From Bos javanicus (lineage: Eukaryota; Chordata; Mammalia; Artiodactyla; Bovidae): a stretch of 64,000 nucleotides of DNA. The position numbers and the translations under genes are program-made. The stretch lies in the NCBI RefSeq assembly GCF_032452875.1, contig NC_083884.1, forward strand, positions 19,795,501-19,859,500, read 5' to 3'. Positions 41,676 through 54,012 of the stretch are shown here, in pieces (the first letter of the stretch is position 1; the number at the start of each line of letters is the position of its first letter). The notes below the pieces were generated by a model. The model ran no database searches. It was not told where the DNA came from and saw only the letters and a program-made list of their open reading frames with translations.

Positions 41676-44600
41676 TTTTTCCTACAAACAAGAAATGGGG
41701 GAAATGAAGGGGTCTGCTGCTGGGAAGACCCTACAGGGTTCTGCTTGGTTCCAGTGAATGTTAAATGGAGAAAAGGATCAATGTGGCTTCCCTGGGAAGA
41801 CCATCTAAGACATCTACGTGTAGATGTGCTTACACCGATGCTCTTAGTGGTGGAAACAATCGCAAATGACAGTAGTGTTAGCTGACCGATTTCACCAGTG
41901 TCTTTTCTTTTGGTCCGTTTTGATGAGCAGTGGGGTATGGGTTATTAGCCCCCAAAATATTTCGGGTTAAATATGATAGCTCACCATACATAATTCTCAT
42001 TTTGTGGTGAGAGCTTTAGGCTTCATTACATCTGAATACTGCGGAGCACATCGACTTGACTTTGATTTTTATAATATAGTTCAAGATGAACAGAGATTTT
42101 AGTTAATCAGATTCATATCATCAGTTCATTTATTAGCAGCTGTAATGATAGAACCATAAACTTGTCACCTCAGGTGGCACTAACGAGCTCCTTTTGTGAG
42201 TTTGCTCAGCAGTGAGAATGGTATTCAAATTAAGATGGATTCCTGTTCTTTATTTCTAGTGGTACAAGAACTACATTTGTAGGTAGAAGATCTTGTCCTT
42301 GTTAGTGATTGACATGCCCTTGAAGACAAAAATGTCATTCCCCTGAAATTCCCAGAGTTCTTAGTTTCAGTTTCATTCTTACCTCAAACCTAGTTTTCTA
42401 GAGATAAATAGAATATTCTATATATGTTCTTTCTTCTAAAGTATATGTGTGTGTCCTCAGAGATAGTAAAATAGTTCAGTGATTTTTGTTGCCTAAAAAT
42501 ATCATTTGAAAAGTAGACCAATAACAAGACTTAATGGCAGAATAGAAAAATACATTACGTTGGTCTTTAATGAATGGCAAGAGGATCCATGTGTTGGTGG
42601 GGAATACAGCATTCTAAAGAAATTCTTTTGAATGGAAAGGCCAAGCAACTTTGATACAACTCCTTCAAACTTTTTTAGGCTTCAGAAAGGGGAGATATGG
42701 CATTTAATTATACCTTGTATTAAAATTAGAATTTGTCATGCTGTTTTGCTTTGTTTTCCTTGAGCTATGAATTGTTTCCTGACAGCACTAATTCTTCCCA
42801 CCCTCAGCTGTACAGGAGGGTAACACCGATGGCTGGAGTTATAGCCTTTATCTTGGTATCTCTCTGAGAACAAAATAGATTATTTTGCCTTTCTCATTCT
42901 ACCTCCGAATCTTATCACTGAGAATGTATGGCAGTTGGCACAAAGGAAAGAGTAAAACCCAAAGGGACCAGCATGATAACTTGGAGTGGGCTCAGGGATA
43001 TGGTCCTCAGAGTTGGACCTTGCACTACAAATTTGACCACCTTGGATTCAGTTCATGGAAAAGACTAGAAACAATAAAATACAACCCCCACCTACCCTCA
43101 ATAAGCTGCCAACAATCTTCCCTCCAATTCAGTCAAGGCAGCTACCAACATTTGCTTTGCTACACCTTACGAGCTTGGTAGAATGATTAAATCCTTTAAT
43201 TCCTTTTTCTGCTGGATGTTTAAATTCATAGCCTGGGCACGAATGTTTCCTCTCATCTCACTGCCAGTCTGCTCGGGATTCAAGATCAGAATAGTAATTT
43301 GAGGATTATGAGAATGAGGCTGGTCAGTGTTATTTTTCAGATGCTTCTGGGATTTCTTTCAAATCTTATTTGGTTTTTCTCAGACAGGGCAAAGGAAAGG
43401 AGTGAGATATTCTGCTCTTTGGGTGAAACAAAACAAACAAAAAATCAAGAAGGAAAAAAATACATGTAGTTGTAGTCCATCCTTTCACTGCTACTATTGT
43501 TTGCCCTTTCAAAGAAAGGTTGTGTAAATCAAGTTTCTTTTTTACCCATAAGATTATGATGGGTTGCCACATGCTGCGCATCGTGCTTCATCATGATAAA
43601 GAAACAGGTAGCTTCAAATGAAAGCATTTGATGATATTTCAGGCATTTGGCAGTTGATCAACCCCATTGTGAAGGGACAGTAATATCCTTGCTTTGCTGA
43701 GGCTGTTTAAAGAATGTGAAATGTGGATCATGGCACTGAAGTTGTTGAAGGTAAATCAGATTTGATTTCCCCTCTGAGAGCACAAAATGAACCTTGTCGT
43801 TATCAGGAAGAGAAATGAAATCTTTAAATATTTCTCAGTGTTTTGTCATCTCTGCCTGTCGAAGGGATTTAACATAAATTTCCCCAAAGTAGGAAGTGCA
43901 GGTATTATTTCATTTTATTTCAAGAGATAAACTTCACAGTTTTTCCCTATAAATTACTTGAAAAGCCCCCAATTTACAATTGTGGAGGTAGTTTAAGATC
44001 AATGGCATTTTAAAATAAAATATTATTAGTCAAAAATGTGTTTCATGTTTTGTCTCCTCCAATAGCCTACAGTCCCTGAATATAATGATATCTTAGCATT
44101 TATGAGAAAATATCAGTAGGGCCAAGAGAAGTTGCTTATAAATGATTTCAGTTAACTGTGTTGTGAAAACAGTTTATTGAACTTTTGATTGTGTATTTCT
44201 TACATGACCCATGGTTACCTGTTTTCAACTCTACTTGCTTTTTATCTTTTCTCCCATTCTACTTAGCTAATGATAAGACTTTGAAGACATTTGCAAAATA
44301 TCTATTACCCCCAAGACTTGAAATGCTGTTTTAAGGAAAAAAATACCTCCTTTTTAAAATTAATATATATGTATATGAATAATGCATGCTTACTCTTGAA
44401 AAAATAAAGAAATCAACAACAACAAAAATTCTGTGACCCAGAGACAGCCACTGTTAACAATCTTGTGTGCCCCTGAGGACTTCATTCATATTTTAAATTT
44501 AACATTCAATTATTCATTCTCAATGTCACATTATTGAAGAATGAAGCCTTGCAAATTTCTGTTCTTTGGTCTCAGGGTTCAAAATTGAATATTCAAAAGC

Positions 44601-45190
44601 GTTTATTTGCAAGCTCTCTTCAGAATTTTATGGCAGAAGGGATGTCCGTTTTTCTTCCACTTCCACTAAAAAAATGAACAAGAAGGATAAACTGCAAAGT
44701 ATAGCATAAAGTAGTTTGATTATGTCTGAAGAAAAATTTCTTGGAATTTTACCTAGTTCCTGGAACAAAGGCCTTACTGATCTTGAATTCTGGTCATCAC
44801 TTGCACCAGAATGCCAGGCAACAATAATTCTGTTTGCTTACTGGCTGAATAACTTGACTTGACAAGCAGCAAAAGGTTCTTCCCAAATCCCTACTTAGTA
44901 CAAATTTCTCACTGGATTCCAACCCAAGACAATGCTGTAGATAAAGAATCAAAGAACTATAAGTAACAGAATAGTAAATCCTGAGAAAAGGTAAAATGAA
45001 TGCTTTATTTCTGACCTATATTACTCTAACTTCATTCTGCTTGGATAGAAGCAGGTGTTAGAATCCCTAAAGAAAGTTTCTGAGTTCAGGTTACTGAGAT
45101 ATCCCAGAGGATCACATGTGTTATCATTTTCACCATCATCACCATCTAGTAAATTAGGCACCAACATGTTACAGGCTTGTAACAGTGAGA
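41676..45190. other. Long repeat-poor stretch
   Basis: About 3.5 kb in which I recognise no ruminant SINE, L1 or BovB. The only weak candidate is 44385-44480 ('GAAAAAATAAAGAAATCAAC' and 'CCAGAGACAGCCACTGTTAA'), which resembles an ancient mammalian repeat. The open frames at 41652-41885, 42885-43181, 43327-43527 and 43366-43581 have no family features. This is the best block in the window to check for cross-species conservation. Confidence 0.45.
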
Positions 45191-45194
45191 TTTG

Positions 45195-45430
45195 TCTGGC
45201 TGATACTTAGTAAGCACTGACTATGGGGCGGGCATTGTGTTACTTCATAGAATTCAGCAGTGAATCCATAGACAAAAATCCCAGCCTTCTTGGAACTTAT
45301 ATTCTAGATTCTAATGGGGAAGAAAGACAATAAACAAGATGAATAAATCCATGATAGTGGTTGTTAGAGAGTGATATTATGGTGAAAAATAAAGAGGGAA
45401 AGGAGATAGTGTTATGCTACAAGATTTGAT
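45195..45430 (-). mobile_element. L2 LINE 3' end
   Basis: Antisense L2: 'AGTAAGCACTGACTATGGGG', 'AAATCCCAGCCTTCTTGGAA', 'CTTATATTCTAGATTCTAAT' and 'GACAATAAACAAGATGAATA'. Confidence 0.8.
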
Positions 45431-46140
45431 TGGAGTCAAACCTAGAAGTTATGTTTTCAAACCCTGTGCTACTTGGATTATAGTGAGATACCAAGAACGA
45501 GAGATTATTGCCTGATGAAATTTCTTGCTATGTATTCATGAGAAAGGATATTTCCTGTGGTTCATTAATTATTCTCCAAGTAGGCAGTAAAGACTGGACA
45601 ATCATAATGGAGAGAAAAAAAAAAACTTGGAGTGTCATTGCAGCTAAGGAATTTAAAGTGGTTTAATTTTCAAGCAAGTAAAAGTACTGTTATCTGGCCC
45701 CTGTTGAAAGGCAGGAGCTGGAGTCAGTTGGTATTGGATTCTTGTTTACTTCTAGAACTGTGTCAACAAGCCTGTGGAGTACTCAAAACATTCCCAAACC
45801 AGCAGATGTTTGAGATGTATTTATTTTGTCAAAATGTCAACATGTGTTATTTTTCATCTTGTGAATGCACATCCCCACCTTCTGCACTCTGCCCTAGATT
45901 TTCCCCCATCTCTGTCCTTCCCTTCTAATTGAGCCAAGCTCAGATGAAATTTCCTTTTACAGAATGTGATTAATGTTGATTGCATTTAACACTTGAAGGA
46001 TAACAATGAAATCATTTAATTCTTTATCTCTAAAAGTTGATACAATTTTAAGAAAAAAGCATAATAAAATATTAGAATGAAAAGGGGATATTAGTATAAT
46101 ATTAATCAAAATCAGAAGATGGACCTCTTTGAAGTTATTT
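45431..46140. other. Unassigned sequence
   Basis: No repeat or gene is recognised. The 98-codon frame 45632-45928 shows no family features. Confidence 0.45.
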
Positions 46141-46144
46141 GTCT

Positions 46145-46600
46145 CTAAGTGGTTCAGTCAGAGTTCAACCAGAGAAGCAGAATCAGTAGGATGGATGGAT
46201 GGTTGGGTGGGTGGGTGGATGGATGGATGGATGGTTAGTTAGATAGATATGGGAGGGAGGCAGAGAGAGAGAGACAGCGCCAGAGATGTTTATTACAAGG
46301 AAATTGCCTCATATGATTGCAGGGGCTGGCTAAACAAGTCCAAAATTTGTCAGGCAGGTAATCAGGAAGAGAGATCATGTGCAAGCTTGAACATTCGGGC
46401 AAGGGTGGCAGTTGTCCACAGACAGAATTTTTTTCTCTTTTAGTGAAACTTCATTCCTGTTTTTAAATTATTCCAACTAGTTCAGTCAAGCCCATCCAGA
46501 CTATCCAGGACAATTTACCTGAAAAGTCATGTGATTAGGGGCTTAATGTACATCTGCAAGTTTTCTTAACAGACAACTAAAATGATGACAATTGGATACC
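46145..46600 (-). mobile_element. Ancient LTR-like mammalian repeat
   Basis: 'GAGTTCAACCAGAGAAGCAG' followed by 'AGATGTTTATTACAAGGAAA', 'TTGCCTCATATGATTGCAGG' and 'GCTGGCTAAACAAGTCCAAA' match the antisense of a common mammalian repeat whose sense ends 'GTTTCTCTGGAGAACCC'. The exact family is not certain. Confidence 0.55.
46189..46260. repeat. (GGAT)n / (GGGT)n microsatellite
   Basis: A compound run: GGATGGATGG, then GGGTGGGTGGGT, then GGATGGATGGATGG, then TTAGTTAGATAGATA. It lies inside the ancient repeat, at the place where copies often carry tetranucleotides. Confidence 0.9.
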
Positions 46601-46608
46601 TGGGGACA

Positions 46609-46627
46609 TGAAAAAAAAAAAAAAAAA
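46609..46627. repeat. Poly-A tract
   Basis: An A17 run next to the ancient repeat, with no associated retroposon recognised. Confidence 0.8.
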
Positions 46628-47159
46628 GCAGGCAATTTGTTTTCTATCATTTTGTAAATTGGTTTTCCGGGGATTTTTGTTGGGATATGTTTAGCAAACT
46701 CCTGAAATCTTTTAAAACTTTTAACTTTAGGGGAAAAAAAAACAAAACAAAACTTGCTTCAATGTGAAAAGTATGCTTTTGTCTTTTCAGCTGCCTATGT
46801 GTGTCAAAACCAGAAAAAAAATTTATTTTCAACTGTGATGATAAATTAGTCAGTACAGTGTCTCTATTTGATAGATTTAGAACACCAATATCTTTGAACT
46901 CATTTCATATTAAAACAAAGCAAAAACAAAAGTGATTATCTGTTAGTTGCATGCAGGGTTTCTTGCCCATTGAACAGCAAACGATGCATTCCTACCCTCT
47001 CCCTTGAGCTTATTGTGGGGTGTTGACTAGGTGGGTGGGTATATGGACATTGTATGCAGACCCAGCGGTGAATCACAATCAGTGAAAATCAGTCACACAG
47101 CTCCTTTTGGTCCAGGGGCTGGGTGTATGACCCATTTTTTGGCCAAGAGGATGTAAGGT
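46628..47159. other. Unassigned sequence
   Basis: No repeat or gene is recognised. Confidence 0.5.
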
Positions 47160-47432
47160 GGAAATCTAATAAACTGAAATATAAAATAAATATCTGTGAG
47201 TCCATACTGACATAAATAAATGAATAATTAGGTAATCGAGAAGAATAGACCAATCTCTCCCATAGAAGAATTCCAAAACATTTATGCAGCTACTCTACCT
47301 TTAAGGAAGTGGAGTGTAATTCCCTGTCCTCAAGTATGGACTGTGCATTGTGCCTCCCTTCCAAAGAGCAGACTGTGGGAACTGGGGGGCTGGGGAGGGT
47401 GGAGAATACCTTTTTAGGGAAAAGCAAGTACA

Positions 47433-47900
47433 AGTTTTGCTGCTATAACAAGTTACTACAAACTTAGTGGTGTAAAACAATATAACACAATTATTTTACA
47501 GTATGAGGTTTAACACTGGGCTAAAATTAAGGTGTGGTCAGGCATGGGAGTAGGGTTGCATTCCTCTCTGGAGGTTCTAAAGGAGAATCTGCCTCCTTGG
47601 TTTCTTTGGCTTCCAAAGGCTGCCCATCTTCTTAGTTCATGACCCACTTTTTCTGTCTTCAAAGCCAGCAACAACCTGTCTGGTTCTCCTCACATCACAT
47701 CATCATGAGTTGCTTCCTTCATTGCATCCATTTCTCTGACTCTCTCTTCTGCCTTTTGATTATAGTGGGCCCAGCCAGGTAATTAGGAAAACCTCCCTAT
47801 CTGAAGGTTAGCTGAACTTATTTCCATCTGGCAACCTTAATTCTTCTTTGTTATGCAACCTAAGATAATCACAGTCTCCAGGGTTTAGGACAGAGGCGCA
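47433..47900 (-). mobile_element. MLT1-type LTR nested in older element
   Basis: Antisense MLT1: 'GCTGCTATAACAAGTTACTA', 'CAAACTTAGTGGTGTAAAAC', 'CCTCTCTGGAGGTTCTAAAG' and 'TTTTGATTATAGTGGGCCCA'. It interrupts the L1-like UTR. Confidence 0.68.
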
Positions 47901-47978
47901 TCTGGTAGTGAGTATTGTGTCTACCACATCTGATAAATACGACCTCACCAGGTGACTTAGGATCCCTCAGCAGTGACA

Positions 47979-48208
47979 GGGCTTCCCTGGTGGCTCAGTA
48001 AACATGGCTTACCTTTACTCAGATTCAGGTAAAGAATCTGCCTGCAATGCTGGAGATCTGGGTTTGATCCCTGAGTTGCAAAGATCCCCTTGAGGAGGGT
48101 AGTCTCCAGTATTCTTGCCTGGAGAATTCCTGTGGACAGAGGAGCCTGGCGGGCTACAGTCCACAGGGTTGCAGAGTCGGATACGACTGAGCACCTAAGC
48201 ACAGCGCG
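47979..48208 (+). mobile_element. Bov-tA SINE with a 28-bp internal insertion
   Basis: A sense copy with duplication GCAGTGACA at 47970-47978 and 48209-48217. After the first ten bases of the tRNA-like head (GGTGGCTCAG) there are about 28 bp not found in the family (TAAACATGGCTTACCTTTAC and following). The normal GTAAAGAATCTGCC then resumes. The insert separates the A-box region from the rest. Confidence 0.93.
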
Positions 48209-48435
48209 GCAGTGACAAGTCAGGCTGATAGCACGTGTGCATACTTGATATTGGAGCGTGTTACTTTACTAGAGTGATGTCCTTCCCCGCAAAACCCACA
48301 CCACAGTCTAATCATGGGAAAAACATTGGACATATCCCTGTTGAGGGACATTCTATAAAATACCTGAATGCTTTTCTTCAGAATTATCAGAGGCCATTGG
48401 TAGGGGTGTAGATGGCCTGTGGAAACTGGACAAAG

Positions 48436-48610
48436 TAAGGAAACAGATTGTCCCCTAAAACCTCCAGAAAGACATAAGCTCTCTGGACCACCTGATTTTA
48501 GGCCACCAAGGCCTGGATTGGAGGTATGACCTACAGAACTGGAAGATAAACAACTTATATTGTTTTAAGTGACTACATTTGTGTAATATTTTATTGAAGC
48601 AATAGAAAAC
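48436..48610 (+). mobile_element. MLT1-type LTR, 3' part
   Basis: Sense MLT1 end: 'CCCCTAAAACCTCCAGAAAG', 'ACCTACAGAACTGGAAGATA', 'TATTGTTTTAAGTGACTACA' and 'GCAATAGAAAACTGGTAGA'. It is oriented opposite to the copy at 47433-47900. Confidence 0.68.
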
Positions 48611-48757
48611 TGGTAGAGTCATCTAAAAGAAGCCTGAGAAACTATCACAGCCGAGAGGAAGGACAACTAAGTGTGATGCGGTGTCTTGAATGGATCTAGG
48701 AACAGAAAAAATGACATTAAGTAAAATCAGGGAAACTGAATACAATACTGTACTTTA

Positions 48758-49007
48758 ATAATGTATTGCCTGGAAAATTCCATGGATGGAGGAGCCTGGT
48801 AGGCTACAGTCCACAGGGTCCCAAAGAGTCGGACACGACTGAGCGACTTCATTTTCTTTCTTTCTATAATTCCTTTCGGAGAAGGAAATGGCAACCCACT
48901 CCAGTGTTCTTGCCTGGAGAATCCCATGGACAGAGGGGCCTGGTGGGCTACAGTCTATGAAGTTGCAAAGAGACGGACATGACTAAGCAACTAACACACA
49001 CACAACA
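48758..49007 (+). mobile_element. BOV-A dimer, 5'-truncated
   Basis: Unit 1 (about 48764-48858) starts in mid-unit at TTGCCTGGAAAATTCCATGG. A linker with TTTTCTTTCTTTCTATAATT follows, then a full unit 2 from CGGAGAAGGAAATGGCAACC to a CACACACAA tail. The likely target duplication is ATAATGT near 48755 and 49009. Confidence 0.88.
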
Positions 49008-49195
49008 TAATGTTAGTTCAATAATTGTGACAAAGGTACCATATTGACGTGACGTATTGTTAATAATAACAAGACGTATTGTTAATAATAATAATAAGAA
49101 TTTCCCATGGTATTGGGTACATGGGAAATGTAATGCCTTTGAATTTTTTCTGTAAATCTAAAGCGATTCTAAAATAAAATGTTTACTTAACAGAA

Positions 49196-49475
49196 AATAG
49201 GAAGTAAATGTCAGTATTATACGGTGCCTCTGGTGCCTAGAGGTTGAAACCTCCAAATGGATTCTCTAAATAACTGCTTATTACTTAATTTGTGTAGGAG
49301 TACTGTGCAGGATATAGAAATGAACCTGTAAGAAACCTGTTCTCCAGGAATTCAGGTTTTACCTGAGAAGACATGTTTATGAGTTTTTATAATCCTGGGA
49401 AAAGCAGTAAGTACATACAAGCCGCAGGGCTAAAGTCCAAAGGATGTTTGCATAAGAAAAAAATTAACTTCCCCT
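49196..49475. other. Unassigned sequence
   Basis: No repeat or gene is recognised. Confidence 0.45.
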
Positions 49476-49479
49476 GAGG

Positions 49480-49920
49480 GGTGCAGAGTCACAAAAGACC
49501 TTGTGAAGGAGGTAGGCTTTGCATTCTGCCTTGAAGAGTAACCAGGGTTTGTGTATATACACTTGAAGAAGAAGGAGAGGGCTAAAAAGCCAAAAATACT
49601 AGAACAAAGGTGTAGAAAAAAAGGGTGTTGGCAGGAAGTATGTAGAATGTGTCTCGGGGACTGGAATTATGTCTATCTTGTCCATCACTGTATCCTCATT
49701 GCTTCCAACAAAATATGCAAAAATGGCTGCACAAACAATCTCTAGATTAAGTGGAAGAAAAATAGTTGGGGAGTAAGTTCTGGAGAACTTTCATGCCAGA
49801 TTAGTAAGTTTAGCCACTGACAGTTTTTGAGAAGAATATAATTTGAGTTGTACTGTAGAAAGGTTAATTTGGCAAAAAAAGAGGCAGCAATTTAGATTGG
49901 AAAAAATGCAGATTAGCTAG
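49480..49920 (-). mobile_element. L2-like sequence
   Basis: 'GACCTTGTGAAGGAGGTAGG', 'TTCTGCCTTGAAGAGTAACC', 'GAACTTTCATGCCAGATTAG' and 'CTGTAGAAAGGTTAATTTGG' resemble the antisense L2 coding end. The match is diffuse and the boundaries are guesses. Confidence 0.45.
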
Positions 49921-50559
49921 AAAGTGAGAGGAGGTAAAATATTAAACTTGTACAGGCAAGAAATTACAATAATACTAATCTTATTTATTTGCTAATACAA
50001 TCACTAGTCTGTATTAAAAATTAATTTGCTTTTTATTTATATTGAGTTAATTCATATTTTAAAAAGTCAGAGATTCGTAATGAAAAATAACAAACTCTTG
50101 CTCAAGTCAAGCCACCGTAGGTCTCTGTCTCAGAGTGATAGCTTTCATCTTTTTCACCTGTTTCTTCTAATAGCTACGTTCTCATTTCTAAATTAAAATG
50201 CATTTGTCTGGTTCTTGATTTTAAATTTTAGATAGTATCTTTCTTAGATCGACCTATAGTTCCCTACATTCACTCCCTAATTCCTTTGCCCCATTCTTCT
50301 CATGAACATATATATTAACCATATGTTGAATTGCTTTTTGGTAATATATTGATCATATCGAATTGATATTTGATGCTTTCCTTTTATGATATATAAATAT
50401 TGTGCATGGCAAAGCCATATGAACTGTTACAATTAGTGTTTCCTTTCCTGTATTTCTTTTTGCTTTTATTGAAGATAATAATTGCTCTGGTTTTTGTTTC
50501 TTAGTTGTCTGTGGCTCTTTCAACATGTGCAAGAACACCAGGAAATTTAATAACTTTCT
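49921..50559. other. Unassigned AT-rich sequence
   Basis: It probably includes part of the 3' UTR of the L1 that follows, but I cannot place its end. Confidence 0.4.
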
Positions 50560-52985
50560 AATCAAAAGAATCTTTTACGATTCTACATAAAAGTGATACC
50601 ACATAGTATTTGTCTTTCTGCGTCGGGCTTATTTCACTTAGCTTAATGACCTCCAGGTTCATTCATGTTTTTGCAGTGGTGGGATTTCCTTCTTTAAGAC
50701 TGAATAATATTCCTGTGTATGAGTGTGTATCACATTTTTTTGATCCAATTATCTAATCAAAGGATACTTAGATTATTTCTATACTTTGGATATTGTGAAT
50801 AATCCTGCAATGACCATAGGAATACAGATATATCCTTAAGGTAATGATTTTATTTCCTTTGGATATATACGCAGAAGTGGAGTTGCTGGATCATGTAGTA
50901 GTACTGTTTTAAATTTCTTGAGGAAACTCCAGACTATTTTCCACAGTGGCTGCATCAATTTGTGTTCCCACCAACAGCATGCAAATGTTCTTTTTCTTCT
51001 CACCCACACCAACACTTGCTATCTCTTGTCTTTTTGATAACGGACATTTGAAAAGTATCAGGTGATGTCTTATTGTTGTTTGATTTTCAACTCCCTGATG
51101 ATTAGTGATACTAAGCATTTTTTCATGTATGATTGGCTGTATTTATGCCTTCTTTGAAAATATATCTATTCAGGTCATTTGCCCATTGTTAAAATCAAGT
51201 TATTTTATGGATGATTATTGGGTATATGTCTGAAAGAAATAAAATTAGTTCAAATTTTCGGAAAAAACCTCTACAGTTTTCTTATAGCCATTTTTAACTC
51301 ATTTGGGGTTCATTTTTGTGAGTCGTGAAAGATGGGGGCCAGTTTCATTCTTACACACGTGAATATCCTATTTTTCCAAAACCATTTACTGAAGAGACTA
51401 TCCGCATTGAGTATTCTTGCCTTCCTTGTCAAATACTAGTTGATAATGTATGTTTGGGTTCGTTTCTGGGCTCTCCGTTCTGTTTCATTGATCTATGTGT
51501 CCGTTTTTATGCCATTACCATACTGCTTTGGTAACTATAGCTACATAATAAGGTTTTAAATCAGGAAGCATGATGCCTCCTTTACTATTCAAAGTCTTTT
51601 GGGGTTCCATGTGAAATTTAATATTGTTTTTTCTATATATGGGAATAACCCATTGGAATTTTGATAGGATTTGCATTGAACATGTAGATGGCTTTGGGTA
51701 GAATGGACATTTTAACAATATTAATTTTCCTAACCCATGAATATCGGATACCTTTCCATCTTTGTATCTTCTTCAATTTCTTTCATCAGTGTCTTATTAT
51801 TTATAGTATACAGATCTTTTAGCTCCTTTGATAAATTTATTCCTAAGTATTATTATTTTGATGCTATTATAAATGGAATTTTTTAAAAAAATTTCTTTTC
51901 CAGATAATTAGTATATATGTTAGTATATAGAAATGCAACTGATATCTGTATGTTTTTGTGTCTTGGAACTTTACTGAATTTGTTCATTAGTTCTAGCAGT
52001 TTTCTTGTGTAATCTTTAGTTTTCTATGTATAAGATTGTATCTTCAGTAAGAGGAAGTATTTATTTCCTCTCTTCAGATAAGGATGACTTTTGTTACTTC
52101 TTGCCTAATGGTCCTGGCTAGGACTTTTAATAACACGTTGAAGGAGTGATGAGAGTGGGGCCCCGTTTGTCTTATTCCTGATCTTAGTGGGAAATCTTTC
52201 AACCTGCCACCATTGAGTACGATTAATGTGAGTTTGTCATATACGTACTTTATTATGTTGAGACATATTCATCCATTCCTAGTTTGCTGATAGTTATCAT
52301 AAAGGATGTTCAATTTTGGAAATGCTTTTTTAATTTCTGTTGATATTATCATATTTTTACCCTTCGTTTAGTTAAAACAATGCATCACATTGATTTGTGG
52401 ATGCTGAGCCATTCTTACATCTCAGAACCAAATCCCACTTGATCATGGTGTATAATCCTTTTAGTGTACTGTTGACTTTAGTTTGCTAGTATGTTGAGAA
52501 TTTTGCATCTGTGTTCATCAGGGATACTAACCTGCAATTTTCTTGTAACGATCTTTATCTGGTTTTGGTATCAGGTTATGCTGGCCTTAAAACATGAGTT
52601 TAGCAGTATTGCCTTCTTTTTATTATTTTTGGAAGGGCTTAAGATAAGTTGTTATTAATTCTTCTTTATATTAATATATTTAGTAGAATTAATTGTGAAG
52701 GCATCTGATCCTGGATTTCTGTCTTTTGGGAGATTTTGATTAGTGATTCAGTCTTTTTGCTAATAATTGGTTTGTTCAGATTTCCTGTCTTCATGATTCA
52801 GCCTTGGTAGATTGTATGTTTTTAGGAATTTACTTATTTCTTCTAGGCTATCTGATTTTTTATTGTTCATAGTAGTTTCTTATTTTCCTTAGTATTTCTT
52901 GTTATTTTTAATGTCCCTTCTTTCATTTCTGATTTTATTGTTTGCAGTCACTTTAGTAACTTCTAACTTCACTGTGATTTTTTTT
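50560..52985 (-). mobile_element. Long decayed L1 (ORF2 3' half)
   Basis: About 2.4 kb of uninterrupted antisense L1, older than the one at 24.6 kb. From the left: ORF2 end and UTR ('ACCTCCAGGTTCATTCATGT', 'CCACCAACAGCATGCAAATG'), then the mid and reverse-transcriptase region ('TTGGGGTTCCATGTGAAATT', 'AGCAGTATTGCCTTC'). The frame 51718-51515 retains ORF2p-like residues GGIMLPDLKPYY and VTKAVW. All longer frames are broken by stops and frameshifts. Confidence 0.93.
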
Positions 52986-53331
52986 TTCTCCAAACCACTA
53001 TTGAGTTTTCCCTTTTTTCTCTTCTAGTATCCCTGACTTATACCTAACACAGCCAGAACCCTGGAAGTAAGCATTATGGTTCAAAGAAAGCTCCAGGAAA
53101 AGCCTGGTTTGGGGGACCAAAAAGGAAACAAAATTCTCAGAAAGTGTGAGAAGCCCCAACCCACTACTTCTCTTACTCTTCTCCCTCTGTGCCATTTCAT
53201 AAGCAATTCCATCTGAATTTTTAAAAAAGATTTCAGAAAATAATAATGCATAATTTATATTCTTAGTGGGACCTAAGACAGGCTCCATAAACAACTGAAT
53301 TTTCTTCAGTGGAACGTGAATAGGAAGAGGG
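52986..53331. other. Unassigned sequence
   Basis: A short unique interval. The 98-codon minus frame 52998-53294 shows no family features. Confidence 0.45.
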
Positions 53332-54012
53332 GTTCAGTTCAGTTGCTCAGTTGTGTCTGACTCTTTGCAACCCCATGAATCACAGCACGCCAGGCCTCCC
53401 TGTCCAACACCAACTCCCAGAGTTCACTCAAACTCATGTCCATCAAGTCGGTGATGCCATCCAGCCAGCTCATCCTCTGTCATCCCCTTCTCCTCCTGCC
53501 CCCAATCCCTCCCAGCATCAGGGTCTTTTCCAGTGAGTCAACTCTTCGCATGAGGTGGCCAAAGTATTGGAGTTTCAGCTTCAGCATCAGTCCTTTCAAT
53601 GAACAACCAGGGCTGATCTCCTTTAGAATGTACTGGTTGGATCTCCTTGCAGTCCTAGGGACTCTCAAGAGTCTTCTCCAACAGTACAGTTCAAATATAT
53701 CAATTCTTCGGCGCTCAGCTTTCTTCACAGTCGAACTCTCACATCCATACATGACCCCTGGAAAAACCATAGCCTTGACTAGATGGCCTTTGTTGGCAAA
53801 GTGATGTCTCTGCTTTTGAATATGCTATCTAGGTTGGTCATAACTTTGCTTCCAAGGAGTAAGCGTCTTTTAATTTCATGGCTGCAGTCACCATCTGCAG
53901 TGATTTTGGAGCCCCCCAAAATAAAGTCTGACACTGTGTCCACTGTTTCCCCATCTATTTCCCATGAAGTGATGGGACCAGATGCCATGATCTTAGTTTT
54001 CTGGATGTTGAG
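53332..54012 (-). mobile_element. BovB LINE 3' part fused to a SINE
   Basis: Antisense BovB from the ACTGAACC end to 'TCTTAGTTTTCTGGATGTTG', about 680 bp. It covers the carboxy end of the polyprotein (frame 53770-53480 has YGCESS and YFGHLMRRVDSLEKTLMLGG). At 54012 it joins a sense Bov-tA with no spacer. Confidence 0.94.

Larger units (their letters stand above)
47160..49195 (+). mobile_element. Ancient L1-like 3' UTR, five segments
   Basis: Sense segments at 47160-47430, 47905-47969, 48218-48435, 48611-48757 and 49008-49195 are in order and belong to one old element. The blocks include 'CTCTCCCATAGAAGAATTCC', 'TAATCATGGGAAAAACATTG', 'TGAGGGACATTCTATAAAAT', 'AACTATCACAGCCGAGAGGA' and the terminus 'TCTGTAAATCTAAAGCGATT' plus 'CTAAAATAAAATGTTTAC'. 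Two MLT1 pieces and two SINE insertions split it. The family name is inferred. Confidence 0.6.
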
